This document shows positions 51,857-60,939 of a DNA stretch of 64,000 nt, one piece after another (positions within the stretch are counted from its first letter, which is position 1; each line of letters opens with the position of its first letter). The notes under the pieces are model-generated. The model did no database searches. It worked only from the letters and a program-made list of their open reading frames with translations, and had not been told where the DNA came from. The position numbers and the translations under genes are program-made. The DNA is from Streptomyces melanogenes (GTDB lineage Bacteria; Actinomycetota; Actinomycetes; Streptomycetales; Streptomycetaceae), in assembly GCF_014649795.1 (NCBI RefSeq), contig NZ_BMTS01000006.1:124001-188000 (forward strand), given 5' to 3'.

Positions 51857-52177
51857 CTGTCGTACGGTGGGGTCCGCGGGGCTCCCGCGCGCTGCCCTCC
51901 GACTGGCGCGCGGTCAAGTCGTTTTCCTCTACATCCTGTTCGGATATCGAGCGCCGCTCTCCGGAAGATGTGTTAACGGTCCGTTTCGGGCGTGTCTGTC
52001 TGTGATCCGTTTGTCCGGATTTCGGACTGTTGGCCTGACCTGATGTTGTCAAAACGAGACCCTTTAAGTGTGGTTTACAGCCCGGCCGTACTTAATAGTT
52101 GGCTCCATTGAGCTCGGGTCAATGGGTCACGCACTGTGGGGAGTGCCGACTCACGAGCACACTCGGGGCGCTTGATC

Positions 52178-52208
52178 GATCGCCGTCAGGGGTGTCGGCG
52201 ATCTTTTT
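52178..52208 (+). promoter_or_regulatory. Intrinsic-terminator-like hairpin with U-run in the operon leader
   Basis: GATCGCCG pairs with CGGCGATC across a 10-nt loop and is followed at once by TTTTT. U-runs after hairpins are uncommon in Streptomyces. Sitting 44 nt before the binding-protein ATG, it could be an attenuator or the 3' end of a small RNA made from the leader. Confidence 0.5.
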
Positions 52209-52251
52209 GTGCCCCTCTTGTTGTGACAAGTGGACTCATGAGGAGGAACCC

Positions 52252-53874
52252 ATGCGTGGTGCCAAGAGCGCCAAGTGGGTCGCGGGTGCGGCGGTCGTCG
52301 CCCTGGCTGCGACTGCCTGTGGTGGCGGCGACGGTGACAGCAAGGGCAAGGGGGGTAGTTCGGGCGGTGTGATCTCCATGGAGATCGGCGAGCCGCAGAA
52401 CCTGCTCGTGCCCTCGAACACCTACGAGACCGAGGGCGGACAGGTCATTCACGCCCTGTTCACCGGGCTCACCAAGCTGAACGAGAAGAGCGAGGTCGTC
52501 AACGACCTCGCGCAGGCCGTCGAGACCAAGGACTCCAAGGTCTGGACGATCAAGCTGAAGCCGGGCTACACCTTCCACAACGGTGAGGCCGTCACGGCGA
52601 AGTCCTTCATCGACGCCTGGAACTACGGCGCCAACCAGGACAACGCCCAGCAGACGAACCCCCTCTTCTCGCACATCCAGGGTTACAAGGACCTCAACCC
52701 CGGACCGAAGAAGAAGGTCGCCACCAAGGAGATGTCGGGCCTCAAGGCCGTCGACGACAACACCCTCCAGGTGACGCTGGACGCGCCGTTCTCGGCGTTC
52801 CCGGCGCAGCTTTCGTTCTCGGCGTTCTCGCCGCTGCCGAAGGTGTTCTTCAACGACCCGAAGGGCTTCGGCGAGGCCCCGATCGGCAACGGCCCGTTCA
52901 AGATGTCGGGCAAGTTCCAGCACGACGAGAAGATCAGCGTCGTGAAGTACGACAAGTACCCGGAGGCCTCGAAGATCGAGGTCAAGGGTGTCGACTTCAA
53001 GATCTACTCGAACCTGGACACGGCGTACAAGGACCTCCTCGCCAACAACATCGACTTCCACATCGCGATCCCGGACTCGGCGCTCGCGACGTACAAGAAG
53101 GACCTGGACAACCGTGTCATCGACACGGCGGACTCCAGCGTCGGCTTCATCGGCTTCCCGCTGAAGTACAACGAGGCCTTCAAGAAGCCCGAGCTGCGCA
53201 AGGCGCTGTCGATGGCGATCGACCGGAAGACCATCGCCGACAAGATCTTCCAGGGTGCCCGCACCCCGGCGGACGACTTCATCAGCCCGATCATCCAGGG
53301 CTACCGCAAGGGTGCCTGCGGCGACGCGTGCAACTACGACCCGGCGAAGGCCAAGGCGCTGTTCCAGCAGGCCGGCGGTCTGCCGAACAACACCCTCGAG
53401 ATCGGCTACAACGCCGACGGTGGCCACAAGGGCTGGGTCGAGGCCGTCGCCAACATGCTCCAGCAGAACCTGGGCATCAAGGTCACCGCCAAGCCGTTCG
53501 AGAAGTTCCAGGCCATCCTGAACGACCTCGACGCCAAGAAGTACCAGGGTGCGTTCCGCATGGCGTGGAACATGGACTACCCGGACATGGAGAACTACCT
53601 CCGTCCGATCTTCTCCAAGGACGCCATCGAGAACGGCTCGAACTACGCGGGCTACGTGAACGAGGACTTCGAGAAGCTCCTCGTCGAGGGCGACAAGGCT
53701 CCGTCGAAGGACGAGGCCATCAAGAAGTACCAGGCCGCTGACGACATCCTCGCCAAGGACATGCCGTACATCCCGGTCTACTTCTACAAGCTCAACGCCG
53801 GCTTCAGCTCGAAGATCAAGAGCATCAGCGTCGCCGGTCACAACGTCCTCTGGGACACCGTCAAGCTCAGCTGA
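52252..53874 (+). CDS. Oligopeptide-binding lipoprotein (SBP family 5), operon 1
   Basis: A 540-residue solute receptor of a peptide importer. A signal peptide with lipobox (LAATACGG) gives a lipid-anchored extracellular protein with a Gly/Ser linker. SBP5 core: ISMEIGEPQNLLVPSNTYETEGGQ, TFHNGEAVTAKSFIDAWNY, IGNGPFKM, FKKPELRKALSMAIDR, and C-terminal YQGAFRMAWNMDYPDMENYL. A CGDAC loop may hold a disulfide. AGGAGG lies 5 nt before ATG 52252. It heads a five-gene operon (receptor, two permeases, two ATPases) of the Opp/BldK type; in S. coelicolor BldK imports an extracellular signal for aerial growth. Which locus is the functional BldK cannot be decided here. Confidence 0.95.
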   Translation: MRGAKSAKWVAGAAVVALAATACGGGDGDSKGKGGSSGGVISMEIGEPQNLLVPSNTYETEGGQVIHALFTGLTKLNEKSEVVNDLAQAVETKDSKVWTIKLKPGYTFHNGEAVTAKSFIDAWNYGANQDNAQQTNPLFSHIQGYKDLNPGPKKKVATKEMSGLKAVDDNTLQVTLDAPFSAFPAQLSFSAFSPLPKVFFNDPKGFGEAPIGNGPFKMSGKFQHDEKISVVKYDKYPEASKIEVKGVDFKIYSNLDTAYKDLLANNIDFHIAIPDSALATYKKDLDNRVIDTADSSVGFIGFPLKYNEAFKKPELRKALSMAIDRKTIADKIFQGARTPADDFISPIIQGYRKGACGDACNYDPAKAKALFQQAGGLPNNTLEIGYNADGGHKGWVEAVANMLQQNLGIKVTAKPFEKFQAILNDLDAKKYQGAFRMAWNMDYPDMENYLRPIFSKDAIENGSNYAGYVNEDFEKLLVEGDKAPSKDEAIKKYQAADDILAKDMPYIPVYFYKLNAGFSSKIKSISVAGHNVLWDTVKLS

Positions 53875-53908
53875 GCTCGATCAAGTCCCGTGAAGTAGTT
53901 GCGGGCCG

Positions 53909-53954
53909 AGGGTGGGCAGGGGGAGTCCGGTCCGGGTCTCTCCCTGCCCACCCT
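53909..53954 (+). promoter_or_regulatory. Intercistronic stem-loop between receptor and permease genes (operon 1)
   Basis: AGGGTGGGCAGGG (53909-53921) pairs perfectly with CCCTGCCCACCCT (53942-53954) over a 20-nt loop. Placed right after the receptor stop, it probably stabilises the receptor mRNA or partly terminates transcription, giving more receptor than permease. Confidence 0.65.
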
Positions 53955-54027
53955 GTCTGCCGTCCGCCTTGTCCGTTCTGCCACCCCTCACCGGCACCGG
54001 GCGAGTCAGCACCCCTCTGGAGAACCG

Positions 54028-54954
54028 ATGGGCCGATTCGTCGTGCGCCGTATCCTGCAGGCGATCCCTGTACTGATAGGCGTTACGTTCCTCATCTTCT
54101 ACCTGGTCTTCGCACTCAAGGGCGATCCGATCCAGGCCCTGGCCGGCGAGAAGCGCGCCGACCCCAACGTCGCGGCGATGCTCCGTGAGCAGTACCACCT
54201 CAACGATCCGAAGATCGTGCAGTACTGGCACTACATCACCGGCGTCTTCACCGGCGACCTCGGTACCACGTACACCGGTCGCCCGATCTCGGAGATCGTC
54301 AGCGAGCGATTCCCGGTCACCCTCAAGCTCGCCCTCACCGCGTTCGGCATCGAGGCCGTCCTCGGCATCACGGCCGGTATCTTCGCCGCGCTGAAGAAGG
54401 GCAAGTTCATCGACAACCTGGTCCTGATCAGCACCCTGGTGCTCATCTCGATCCCGGTGTTCGTCCTCGGCAGCGTGCTCCAGCTGGAGCTCGGCGTGAA
54501 GGTGGGCATCACCCCGGTCGCCGGCATCGACGACGGCTGGCCCAACAGCTACATCCTTCCGGCGTTCGTGCTGGCGTCGACGTCGATGGCGTACATCGCG
54601 CGTCTGACCAGGGCGAGCATGATGGAGTCGATCCGCGCCGACTACGTGCGCACCGCGATCGCCAAGGGCCTGCCCCGGCGCCGCGTCATCGGCATCCACA
54701 CGCTGCGCAACTCGCTCATCCCCGTGGTCACCTTCCTGGGCATGGACCTCGGCGCGCTGATGGGCGGCGCGATCATCACGGAGCGGCTGTTCAACCTGCC
54801 CGGCATCGGCGGCCAGCTCGCCAAGTCCGTCTACCTGCGCGAGCGGCCCGTGGTGGTCGGTCTGGTCACCCTGCTCGTCCTGATCTACCTGGTGGCCAAC
54901 CTCGTCGTAGACCTCCTCTACGCCGTGCTCGACCCGAGGATCCGCTATGAGTGA
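54028..54954 (+). CDS. Oligopeptide ABC transporter permease (DppB/OppB type), operon 1
   Basis: A 308-residue inner permease with six hydrophobic segments, starting MGRFVVRRILQAIPVLIGVTFLIF. The EAA loop that docks the ATPase is RADYVRTAIAKGLPRRRVIGIHTLRNSLIP. The C-terminal VANLVVDLLYAVLDPRIRY is typical of OppB/DppB. The ATG is chosen on this N-terminus. Its end overlaps the next permease by 8 nt. Confidence 0.96.
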   Translation: MGRFVVRRILQAIPVLIGVTFLIFYLVFALKGDPIQALAGEKRADPNVAAMLREQYHLNDPKIVQYWHYITGVFTGDLGTTYTGRPISEIVSERFPVTLKLALTAFGIEAVLGITAGIFAALKKGKFIDNLVLISTLVLISIPVFVLGSVLQLELGVKVGITPVAGIDDGWPNSYILPAFVLASTSMAYIARLTRASMMESIRADYVRTAIAKGLPRRRVIGIHTLRNSLIPVVTFLGMDLGALMGGAIITERLFNLPGIGGQLAKSVYLRERPVVVGLVTLLVLIYLVANLVVDLLYAVLDPRIRYE

Positions 54955-55888
54955 GAAGACCATAGAGAAGACCGCGCCCGCCGAGGGCGCGGTGAGCGAC
55001 AAGGCGACCGCGGCCGAGGAGAAGGCGGCGGCCCGTCAGGCGAGCCTGATCCGCGACGGCTGGGAGATCCTGCGCAAGCGGCCGATGTTCTACATCTCCG
55101 CCTTCGTCATCGTGATCCTGCTGGCGCTGGCGATCGCCCCCGGCCTGTTCACCTCGCGCAGCCCGTTCAGCGACGGTTTCTGCCAGCTCCAGAACTCGCT
55201 CAACCCGCCCTCGTCCGGCCATATGTTCGGCTACGACGTCCAGGGCTGCGACATCTACACGCGGTCCGTCTTCGGCACCCGCAACTCGATCATCGTCGGT
55301 GTGGTCACCGCGCTCGCGACGACCGCCCTCGGCGGTCTGCTCGGCATCATCGCCGGTCTGCGCGGCGGCTGGGTCGACACCATCCTGTCGCGTGTGACCG
55401 AGGTGTTCTTCGCGCTGCCGCTCATCGTCGGCGCGCTGCTGATCATGTCGATCGTCGGCGGCGGCGACGCCTGGTCGGTGTCGCTGATCATGGCCGTGCT
55501 CGGCTGGCCGCAGGTCTTCCGCATCATGCGCGGTGAGGTCATCGCCAACAAGCACAACGACTACGTCATGGCGGCGAAGGCGCTCGGCGCCGACACCACG
55601 CGGATCGCGTTCCGGCACATCCTGCCGAACACGCTCGCGCCGGTCATCGTCGTCACGACGATGAACCTCGGTGTCTACATCTCCGCCGAGGCGGCGCTGT
55701 CGTACCTCGGTATCGGCATCCAGCACCCCAACATCTCCTGGGGTCTGATGATCAGTGACGCGACGGACCGGTTCCTGACCTCCCCGCACGCCCTGCTCTT
55801 CCCCGCCGCCGTGCTCAGCATCACCGTGCTGGCGTTCATCATGCTCGGCGACGTGGTCCGCGACGCCTTCGACCCGAAGATGCGCTAG
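54947..55888 (+). CDS. Oligopeptide ABC transporter permease (DppC/OppC type), operon 1
   Basis: A 313-residue second permease. A cytoplasmic N-terminus of about 45 residues precedes six hydrophobic segments; the EAA loop is HNDYVMAAKALGADTTRIAFRHILPNTLAP and the ending VVRDAFDPKMR. The extracytoplasmic loop after helix 1 contains Cys79 and Cys101 (FGYDVQGCDIYTR), where most OppC proteins have GxDxxGRD; the paralogue in operon 2 keeps the same pair, so a disulfide is possible. It overlaps the OppB gene by 8 nt. Confidence 0.96.
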   Translation: MSEKTIEKTAPAEGAVSDKATAAEEKAAARQASLIRDGWEILRKRPMFYISAFVIVILLALAIAPGLFTSRSPFSDGFCQLQNSLNPPSSGHMFGYDVQGCDIYTRSVFGTRNSIIVGVVTALATTALGGLLGIIAGLRGGWVDTILSRVTEVFFALPLIVGALLIMSIVGGGDAWSVSLIMAVLGWPQVFRIMRGEVIANKHNDYVMAAKALGADTTRIAFRHILPNTLAPVIVVTTMNLGVYISAEAALSYLGIGIQHPNISWGLMISDATDRFLTSPHALLFPAAVLSITVLAFIMLGDVVRDAFDPKMR

Positions 55889-55902
55889 GGAGGGCGTACT
55901 CC

Positions 55903-56958
55903 ATGACCACCATTGAGAAAACGGCGGGTGTACCCGCCCCGCGATCCGAGAGCGACTCCACGCCGCTCCTCGAAGTCCGCGATCTGCACGTCGAGTTCCA
56001 CACCCGGGACGGCATCGCCAAGGCCGTCAACGGCGTCAACTACACCGTCTCGGCCGGCGAGACCCTCGCCGTCCTCGGCGAGTCCGGCTCCGGCAAGTCC
56101 GTGACCGCGCAGGCGATCATGGGCATCCTGGACATGCCCCCGGGCCGCATCCCGCAGGGCGAGATCCTGTTCCGCGGCCAGGACATGTTGAAGATGTCCG
56201 GCGAGGAGCGGCGGAAGATCCGCGGCCAGAAGATCGCGATGATCTTCCAGGACGCGCTCTCCTCCCTCAACCCGGTCCTGTCCGTGGGCTACCAGCTCGG
56301 CGAGATGTTCCGGGTCCACCAGGGCGCCTCCCGCAAGGAGGCCAAGGCCAAGGCCATCGAGCTGATGGACAAGGTCAAGATCCCGGCGGCGAGCGCGCGG
56401 GTCAACGACTACCCGCACCAGTTCTCCGGCGGTATGCGCCAGCGCATCATGATCGCGATGGCGCTCGCCCTGGAGCCCGACCTGATCATCGCGGACGAGC
56501 CGACCACCGCGCTCGACGTGACGGTCCAGGCGCAGGTCATGGACCTGCTCGCGGAGCTCCAGCGCGAGTACCAGATGGGTCTGATCCTGATCACCCACGA
56601 CCTCGGCGTGGTCGCCGACGTCGCGGACAAGATCGCCGTGATGTACGCGGGCCGGATCGTGGAGACCGCACCGGTGCACGAGCTCTACAAGCGCCCGGCG
56701 CACCCGTACACCCGGGGTCTGCTCGACTCGATCCCGCGCCTGGACCAGAAGGGCCAGGAGCTGTACGCGATCAAGGGTCTGCCGCCCAACCTGCTCAAGG
56801 TCCCCGCCGGCTGCGCCTTCAACCCGCGCTGCCCCAAGGCGGACGACATCTGCCGTACGGACGCCCCGGCGCTGCACCAGGTCACCGAGCGCGACGGCAG
56901 CGAGCTGACGGGCCGCGGCAGCGCCTGCCACTTCTGGAAGGAGACGATCCATGGCTGA
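55903..56958 (+). CDS. Oligopeptide ABC transporter ATPase (DppD/OppD type), operon 1
   Basis: A 351-residue ATPase. Walker A GESGSGKSV at 59-67, signature FSGGMRQR near 174, Walker B LIIADEPTTALD near 188-199 and the H-loop ITHD. The C-terminal extension has the OppD cysteine motif CAFNPRCPKADDICRT...CHFW, which binds an iron-sulfur cluster in some homologues. It forms a heterodimer with the next ATPase. The gene starts 14 nt after the permease stop and overlaps the next gene by 8 nt. Confidence 0.97.
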   Translation: MTTIEKTAGVPAPRSESDSTPLLEVRDLHVEFHTRDGIAKAVNGVNYTVSAGETLAVLGESGSGKSVTAQAIMGILDMPPGRIPQGEILFRGQDMLKMSGEERRKIRGQKIAMIFQDALSSLNPVLSVGYQLGEMFRVHQGASRKEAKAKAIELMDKVKIPAASARVNDYPHQFSGGMRQRIMIAMALALEPDLIIADEPTTALDVTVQAQVMDLLAELQREYQMGLILITHDLGVVADVADKIAVMYAGRIVETAPVHELYKRPAHPYTRGLLDSIPRLDQKGQELYAIKGLPPNLLKVPAGCAFNPRCPKADDICRTDAPALHQVTERDGSELTGRGSACHFWKETIHG

Positions 56959-58099
56959 GCCGGTCAAGAAGGAGACGGCCGTGGACGCGACTCCCGGCGT
57001 CACCGACGTCATCAAGAAGGACGCCTCGACGACGACCGAGGTCGAGGCCCTCCTCGACGTCCAGGTCGACCGCGGCGAGCCGATCCTGCAGGTGCGCAAC
57101 CTGGTCAAGCACTTCCCGCTGACCCAGGGCATCCTCTTCAGGAAGCAGATCGGCGCGGTCAAGGCCGTGGACGGGGTCTCCTTCGACCTCTACCAGGGCG
57201 AGACCCTCGGCATCGTCGGCGAGTCCGGCTGTGGCAAGTCCACCGTCGCCAAGCTGCTGATGACGCTGGAGAAGGCGACCGCGGGCGAGGTCTTCTACAA
57301 GGGCCAGGACATCACCAAGCTGTCCGGGCGCGCGCTGAAGGCCGTCCGCCGCAACATCCAGATGGTGTTCCAGGACCCCTACACGTCCCTGAACCCGCGG
57401 ATGACGGTCGGCGACATCATCGGTGAGCCGTACGAGATCCACCCCGAGGTGGCTCCCAAGGGCGACCGGCGCCGCAAGGTCCAGGAGCTCCTGGACGTGG
57501 TGGGCCTGAACCCGGAGTACATCAACCGGTACCCGCACCAGTTCTCCGGCGGCCAGCGCCAGCGCATCGGCATCGCCCGCGGCCTCGCGCTCAACCCGGA
57601 GATCATCATCTGCGACGAGCCGGTCTCCGCGCTCGACGTGTCGGTCCAGGCGCAGGTCATCAACCTGATGGCGAAGCTGCAGGACGAGTTCAACCTCTCC
57701 TACATCTTCATCGCGCACGACCTCTCCATCGTCCGGCACATCTCCGACCGCGTCGGTGTGATGTACCTCGGCAAGATCGCCGAGATCGGCTCGGACGAGG
57801 AGATCTACGAGCACCCGACGCACCCGTACACCCAGGCGCTGCTCTCCGCGGTGCCGGTGCCGGACCCGGCGGCGCGCGAGCACCGGGAGCGGATCATCCT
57901 CACCGGTGACGTCCCGTCGCCGGCCAACCCGCCGTCGGGCTGCCGCTTCCGCACCCGCTGCTGGAAGGCGGAGGAGCGCTGCTCCACCGAGATGCCGCTG
58001 CTGGCGATCCCGGAGCGCTTCCGGGGTCAGGACACCCCGGCCGCGCACGAGTCGGCGTGCCACTTCGCCGAGGAGAAGGACGTCGTGGGCGCGGCCTGA
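56951..58099 (+). CDS. Oligopeptide ABC transporter ATPase (DppF/OppF type), operon 1
   Basis: A 382-residue ATPase with about 40 extra N-terminal residues rich in Val, Asp and Thr. LVKHFPLTQGILFRKQIGAVKAVDGVSF is the DppF/OppF hallmark; Walker A GESGCGKST at 90-98, signature FSGGQRQR near 197, Walker B IIICDEPVSALD. The C-terminus has CRFRTRCWKAEERCSTEMP and a final Cys, the OppF metal-binding pattern. Last gene of the operon, followed by a long terminator. Confidence 0.97.
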   Translation: MAEPVKKETAVDATPGVTDVIKKDASTTTEVEALLDVQVDRGEPILQVRNLVKHFPLTQGILFRKQIGAVKAVDGVSFDLYQGETLGIVGESGCGKSTVAKLLMTLEKATAGEVFYKGQDITKLSGRALKAVRRNIQMVFQDPYTSLNPRMTVGDIIGEPYEIHPEVAPKGDRRRKVQELLDVVGLNPEYINRYPHQFSGGQRQRIGIARGLALNPEIIICDEPVSALDVSVQAQVINLMAKLQDEFNLSYIFIAHDLSIVRHISDRVGVMYLGKIAEIGSDEEIYEHPTHPYTQALLSAVPVPDPAAREHRERIILTGDVPSPANPPSGCRFRTRCWKAEERCSTEMPLLAIPERFRGQDTPAAHESACHFAEEKDVVGAA

Positions 58100-58116
58100 C
58101 CGCGTCCCACCCCGTC

Positions 58117-58168
58117 GTACGGAAGGGGCGCCCGGAACCTCACGGTTCCGGGCGCCCCTTCCGCGTAC
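58117..58168. terminator. Long hairpin terminator after oligopeptide operon 1
   Basis: GTACGGAAGGGGCGCCCGGA and following ACC pair with the complement around TCAC over about 23 bp with one bulge. Confidence 0.9.
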
Positions 58169-58217
58169 CGGGGTAATTGCGTTGCGGGGCGGGCGACTTG
58201 GGCCCGACAGTGGCCGG

Positions 58218-59129
58218 ATGGAGAACGCACACGGGGTCAGGGCCGCCACGACCGAGGACGCGGAGGCGGTCTGCGCGCTGCTGAACGCCGTCGACGAGAT
58301 CGAGATAGGAGCGCCCGAGACCGCGCTCGGCGAGGTCGAGGAGGACCTGGCGAAGGCGCGGGACGCCTGGGTGGCCGTGGAGGACGGGCGCACGGTGGCG
58401 TACGCGGCGATCCTCGACGCGGGGACGGACGGCGCCGTCGACATCGACCACTACGTCCTGCCCGACCGCCAGGACGCGGGCCTGCGCCTGCTCGACCTGG
58501 CCGAGGCGCGCTCGCGCGAGCTCGCCGCCGAGGCGGGCGCGGAGCACGCGGTGGTCCACCTCCACCTGAACGCGAACCCCACCCTCGACACCGCGCTGCT
58601 CACCGGCCGCGGCTGGCGCACGGTGCGCCGCCACAACGTCCTGACCCGCCCGATCTCCGCCGAGGCCGACCCGCACCCCGAGCCGCCCGCCGGGGTGCGG
58701 CTGCGCCCCTGTGCGGACGACGCCGACCGCCGGGCCGCGCACCGCCTCCACCAGGAGACGTTCACCCACCACTTCGACTTCCGCCCGCAGGGCTACGAGG
58801 AGTGGCTGCGCCAGGTCGCCCCCGACTGGCCGCTGGTGTGGATCGCGTCCGTCGACGGCCTCGGCGACGCGGCGGTCCTGATCACCCGCGACGACCGCGA
58901 GGGCATGGGCTGGATCCGCACGCTGGGCGTCCGCGAGGAGTCCCGGGGCCGAGGCCTGGCCGGGCACCTGCTGCGCCACGCCTTCGCCACGTACGCACGC
59001 CGCGGCCGCGACACGATCGGCCTGGGCGTCGACACGGAGAACGTCACGGGCGCCCTGCGGCTGTACGAGGCGCACGGCATGGGCCTGCACTACGCGGTGG
59101 ACACGTGGGAGGTGCGGCTGGCGGTGTGA
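58218..59129 (+). CDS. Tandem-GNAT acetyltransferase-like protein
   Basis: A 303-residue protein with two GNAT-fold halves: about 8-150 (VRAATTEDAEAVCALLNAVDE...VDIDHYVLPDRQDAGLRLLDLAEARS, degenerate acetyl-CoA site) and about 158-300 (VRLRPCADDADRRAAHRLHQETFTHHF..., with the good acetyl-CoA loop LGVREESRGRGLAGHLL and NVTGALRLYEAHGM). The acceptor is unknown; such tandem proteins are common in Streptomyces and some modify antibiotics, mycothiol intermediates or peptides. ATG 58218 has a GACAGT hexamer placed like a leaderless -10. It lies between the two oligopeptide operons. Confidence 0.87.
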   Translation: MENAHGVRAATTEDAEAVCALLNAVDEIEIGAPETALGEVEEDLAKARDAWVAVEDGRTVAYAAILDAGTDGAVDIDHYVLPDRQDAGLRLLDLAEARSRELAAEAGAEHAVVHLHLNANPTLDTALLTGRGWRTVRRHNVLTRPISAEADPHPEPPAGVRLRPCADDADRRAAHRLHQETFTHHFDFRPQGYEEWLRQVAPDWPLVWIASVDGLGDAAVLITRDDREGMGWIRTLGVREESRGRGLAGHLLRHAFATYARRGRDTIGLGVDTENVTGALRLYEAHGMGLHYAVDTWEVRLAV

Positions 59130-59238
59130 GCCGCACGGCTCGTTCCTCCGCCCATTCGGGTGCGGCAGACGTGCACCCTGTCCCCTCCTGGGGTGATATT
59201 TGGCCCTAAGTGAGACTTTGGGACTCTAGGAGGACTCC

Positions 59239-60867
59239 ATGCGCGGAGCCACGCATGCCAAGTGGGCCGCATGTGCGGTGGCCGTCGCCCTCGCGGCGAC
59301 GGCCTGCGGGGGCGGGGACAGCGGCGGCGGTAGTGGTGCCTCCGGCATCGTGAGTTCGTCCTGGGGCGATCCGCAGAACCCGCTGGAGCCCGCCAACACC
59401 AACGAGGTGCAGGGCGGCAAGGTCCTCGACATGCTCTTCCGGGGGCTCAAGCGGTACGACTCGAAGACCGGCGCGGCCAAGGACATGCTCGCCGAGAAGA
59501 TCGAGACCACCGACTCGGTCAACTTCAACATCACCGTCAAGGACGGCTGGACCTTCTCCAACGGCGAGAAGGTCACCGCGAAGTCCTTCGTGGACGCCTG
59601 GAACTACGGCGCCGACCTCAAGCACAACCAGAAGAACGCGTACTTCTTCGGCTACATCGAGGGGTACGACAAGACCCACCCCGACAAGGGCGACCCGACC
59701 GCGGAGACGCTCTCCGGGCTGAAGGTCACCGGCGAGCGCACCTTCTCCGTCAAGCTCAACCAGAAGTTCTCCACCTGGCCCGACACCCTCGGCTACGCCG
59801 CCTTCGCCCCGCTGCCCAGGGCGTTCTTCGACAACCACTCCGCCTGGCTCTCCAAGCCGGTCGGCAACGGCCCGTACACGGTGAACTCGTACACCAAGGG
59901 CTCCAAGCTGGAGATGCGCAAGTGGGACGGGTACCCGGGCCCCGACAAGGCGCAGAACGGCGGCGTCGACCTGAAGGTCTACACCGACAACAACACCGCC
60001 TACACCGATCTGACCGCCGGCAACCTCGACCTCGTCGACGACGTGCCCGCCTCCCAGCTCAAGAACGTCAAGGCCGACCTCGGCGACCGGTACATCAACA
60101 CCCCGGCCGGCATCATCCAGACCCTCGCGTTCCCGTACTACGACGAGGCCTGGAACACCCCGGGCGCGGTGAAGGTCCGCAAGGGCCTGTCGATGGCGAT
60201 CAACCGCGCGCAGATCACCGACACGATCTTCCAGAAGACCCGCACCCCCGCCACCGACTGGACCTCGCCGGTGCTCGGCGCGGACGGCGGCTACAAGGAC
60301 GGGCTCTGCGGCGACGCCTGCAAGTACGACCCCGCCGGGGCGAAGAAGCTGATCCAGGAGGGCGGCGGGATCCCCGGCGGCCAGGTGAAGATCTCGTACA
60401 ACGCGGACACCGGCTCGCACAAGGAGTGGGTCGACGCCATCTGCAACAGCGTCAACAACGCGCTGGGCAACGACAGGGCGTGCGTGGGCAACCCGGTCGG
60501 CACCTTCGCGGACTTCCGCAACCAGATCACCCAGAACAAGATGTCCGGCCCGTTCCGGGCGGGGTGGCAGATGGACTACCCGCTGATCCAGAACTTCCTG
60601 CAGCCGCTGTACTACACCAACGCCTCGTCCAACGACGGCAAGTGGACCAACGCCGAGTTCGACAAGCTGGTCAACGAGGCCAACGCGGAGACGGACAAGG
60701 CCAAGGCGGTCGACCTCTTCCAGAAGGCCGAAGGGGTGCTGCGGGACCAGATGGGCGCCATTCCGCTCTGGTACCAGAACGGCAGCGCCGGCTACTCGAC
60801 CCGGGTCTCCAACGTCGCACTGAACCCGTTCAGCGTCCCCGTCTACAACGAGATCAAGGTCAGCTGA
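59239..60867 (+). CDS. Oligopeptide-binding lipoprotein (SBP family 5), operon 2
   Basis: A 542-residue paralogue of the operon 1 receptor, with the same N-terminal design (MRGATHAKW, lipobox LAATACGG) and a Gly/Ser linker. Core motifs: WTFSNGEKVTAKSFVDAWNY, VGNGPYTV, GAVKVRKGLSMAINRAQI, CGDACKYDPAGAK and FRAGWQMDYPLIQNFL. Sequence around the ligand pocket differs from operon 1, so a different peptide range is likely. AGGAGG precedes the ATG at good spacing. First gene of operon 2. Confidence 0.95.
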   Translation: MRGATHAKWAACAVAVALAATACGGGDSGGGSGASGIVSSSWGDPQNPLEPANTNEVQGGKVLDMLFRGLKRYDSKTGAAKDMLAEKIETTDSVNFNITVKDGWTFSNGEKVTAKSFVDAWNYGADLKHNQKNAYFFGYIEGYDKTHPDKGDPTAETLSGLKVTGERTFSVKLNQKFSTWPDTLGYAAFAPLPRAFFDNHSAWLSKPVGNGPYTVNSYTKGSKLEMRKWDGYPGPDKAQNGGVDLKVYTDNNTAYTDLTAGNLDLVDDVPASQLKNVKADLGDRYINTPAGIIQTLAFPYYDEAWNTPGAVKVRKGLSMAINRAQITDTIFQKTRTPATDWTSPVLGADGGYKDGLCGDACKYDPAGAKKLIQEGGGIPGGQVKISYNADTGSHKEWVDAICNSVNNALGNDRACVGNPVGTFADFRNQITQNKMSGPFRAGWQMDYPLIQNFLQPLYYTNASSNDGKWTNAEFDKLVNEANAETDKAKAVDLFQKAEGVLRDQMGAIPLWYQNGSAGYSTRVSNVALNPFSVPVYNEIKVS

Positions 60868-60882
60868 CGCCGGCGGAGGTGC

Positions 60883-60909
60883 GGCCCGGCGCGCGCCCCG
60901 CGCCGGGCC
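60883..60909 (+). promoter_or_regulatory. Intercistronic stem-loop between receptor and permease genes (operon 2)
   Basis: GGCCCGGCGCG pairs with CGCGCCGGGCC around a 5-nt loop, in the same place as the stem-loop of operon 1 but with unrelated sequence. Confidence 0.6.
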
Positions 60910-60939
60910 GGACCCCTTCCCAGACTCTCGGAGCAGTTC

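Larger units (their letters stand above)
51797..52251. other. Long A+T-richer leader/promoter region of the first oligopeptide operon
   Basis: In 455 nt there is the typA terminator (51818-51856), then about 220 nt of unusually A+T-rich DNA. TTTACA (52074-52079) followed after 16 nt by TAGTTG is a weak promoter candidate, giving a leader of roughly 145 nt. That leader contains a hairpin with a U-run at 52178-52208. AGGAGG at 52241-52246 is the ribosome-binding site of the binding-protein gene. No protein-coding gene is supported, though a small RNA could be. Confidence 0.55.
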
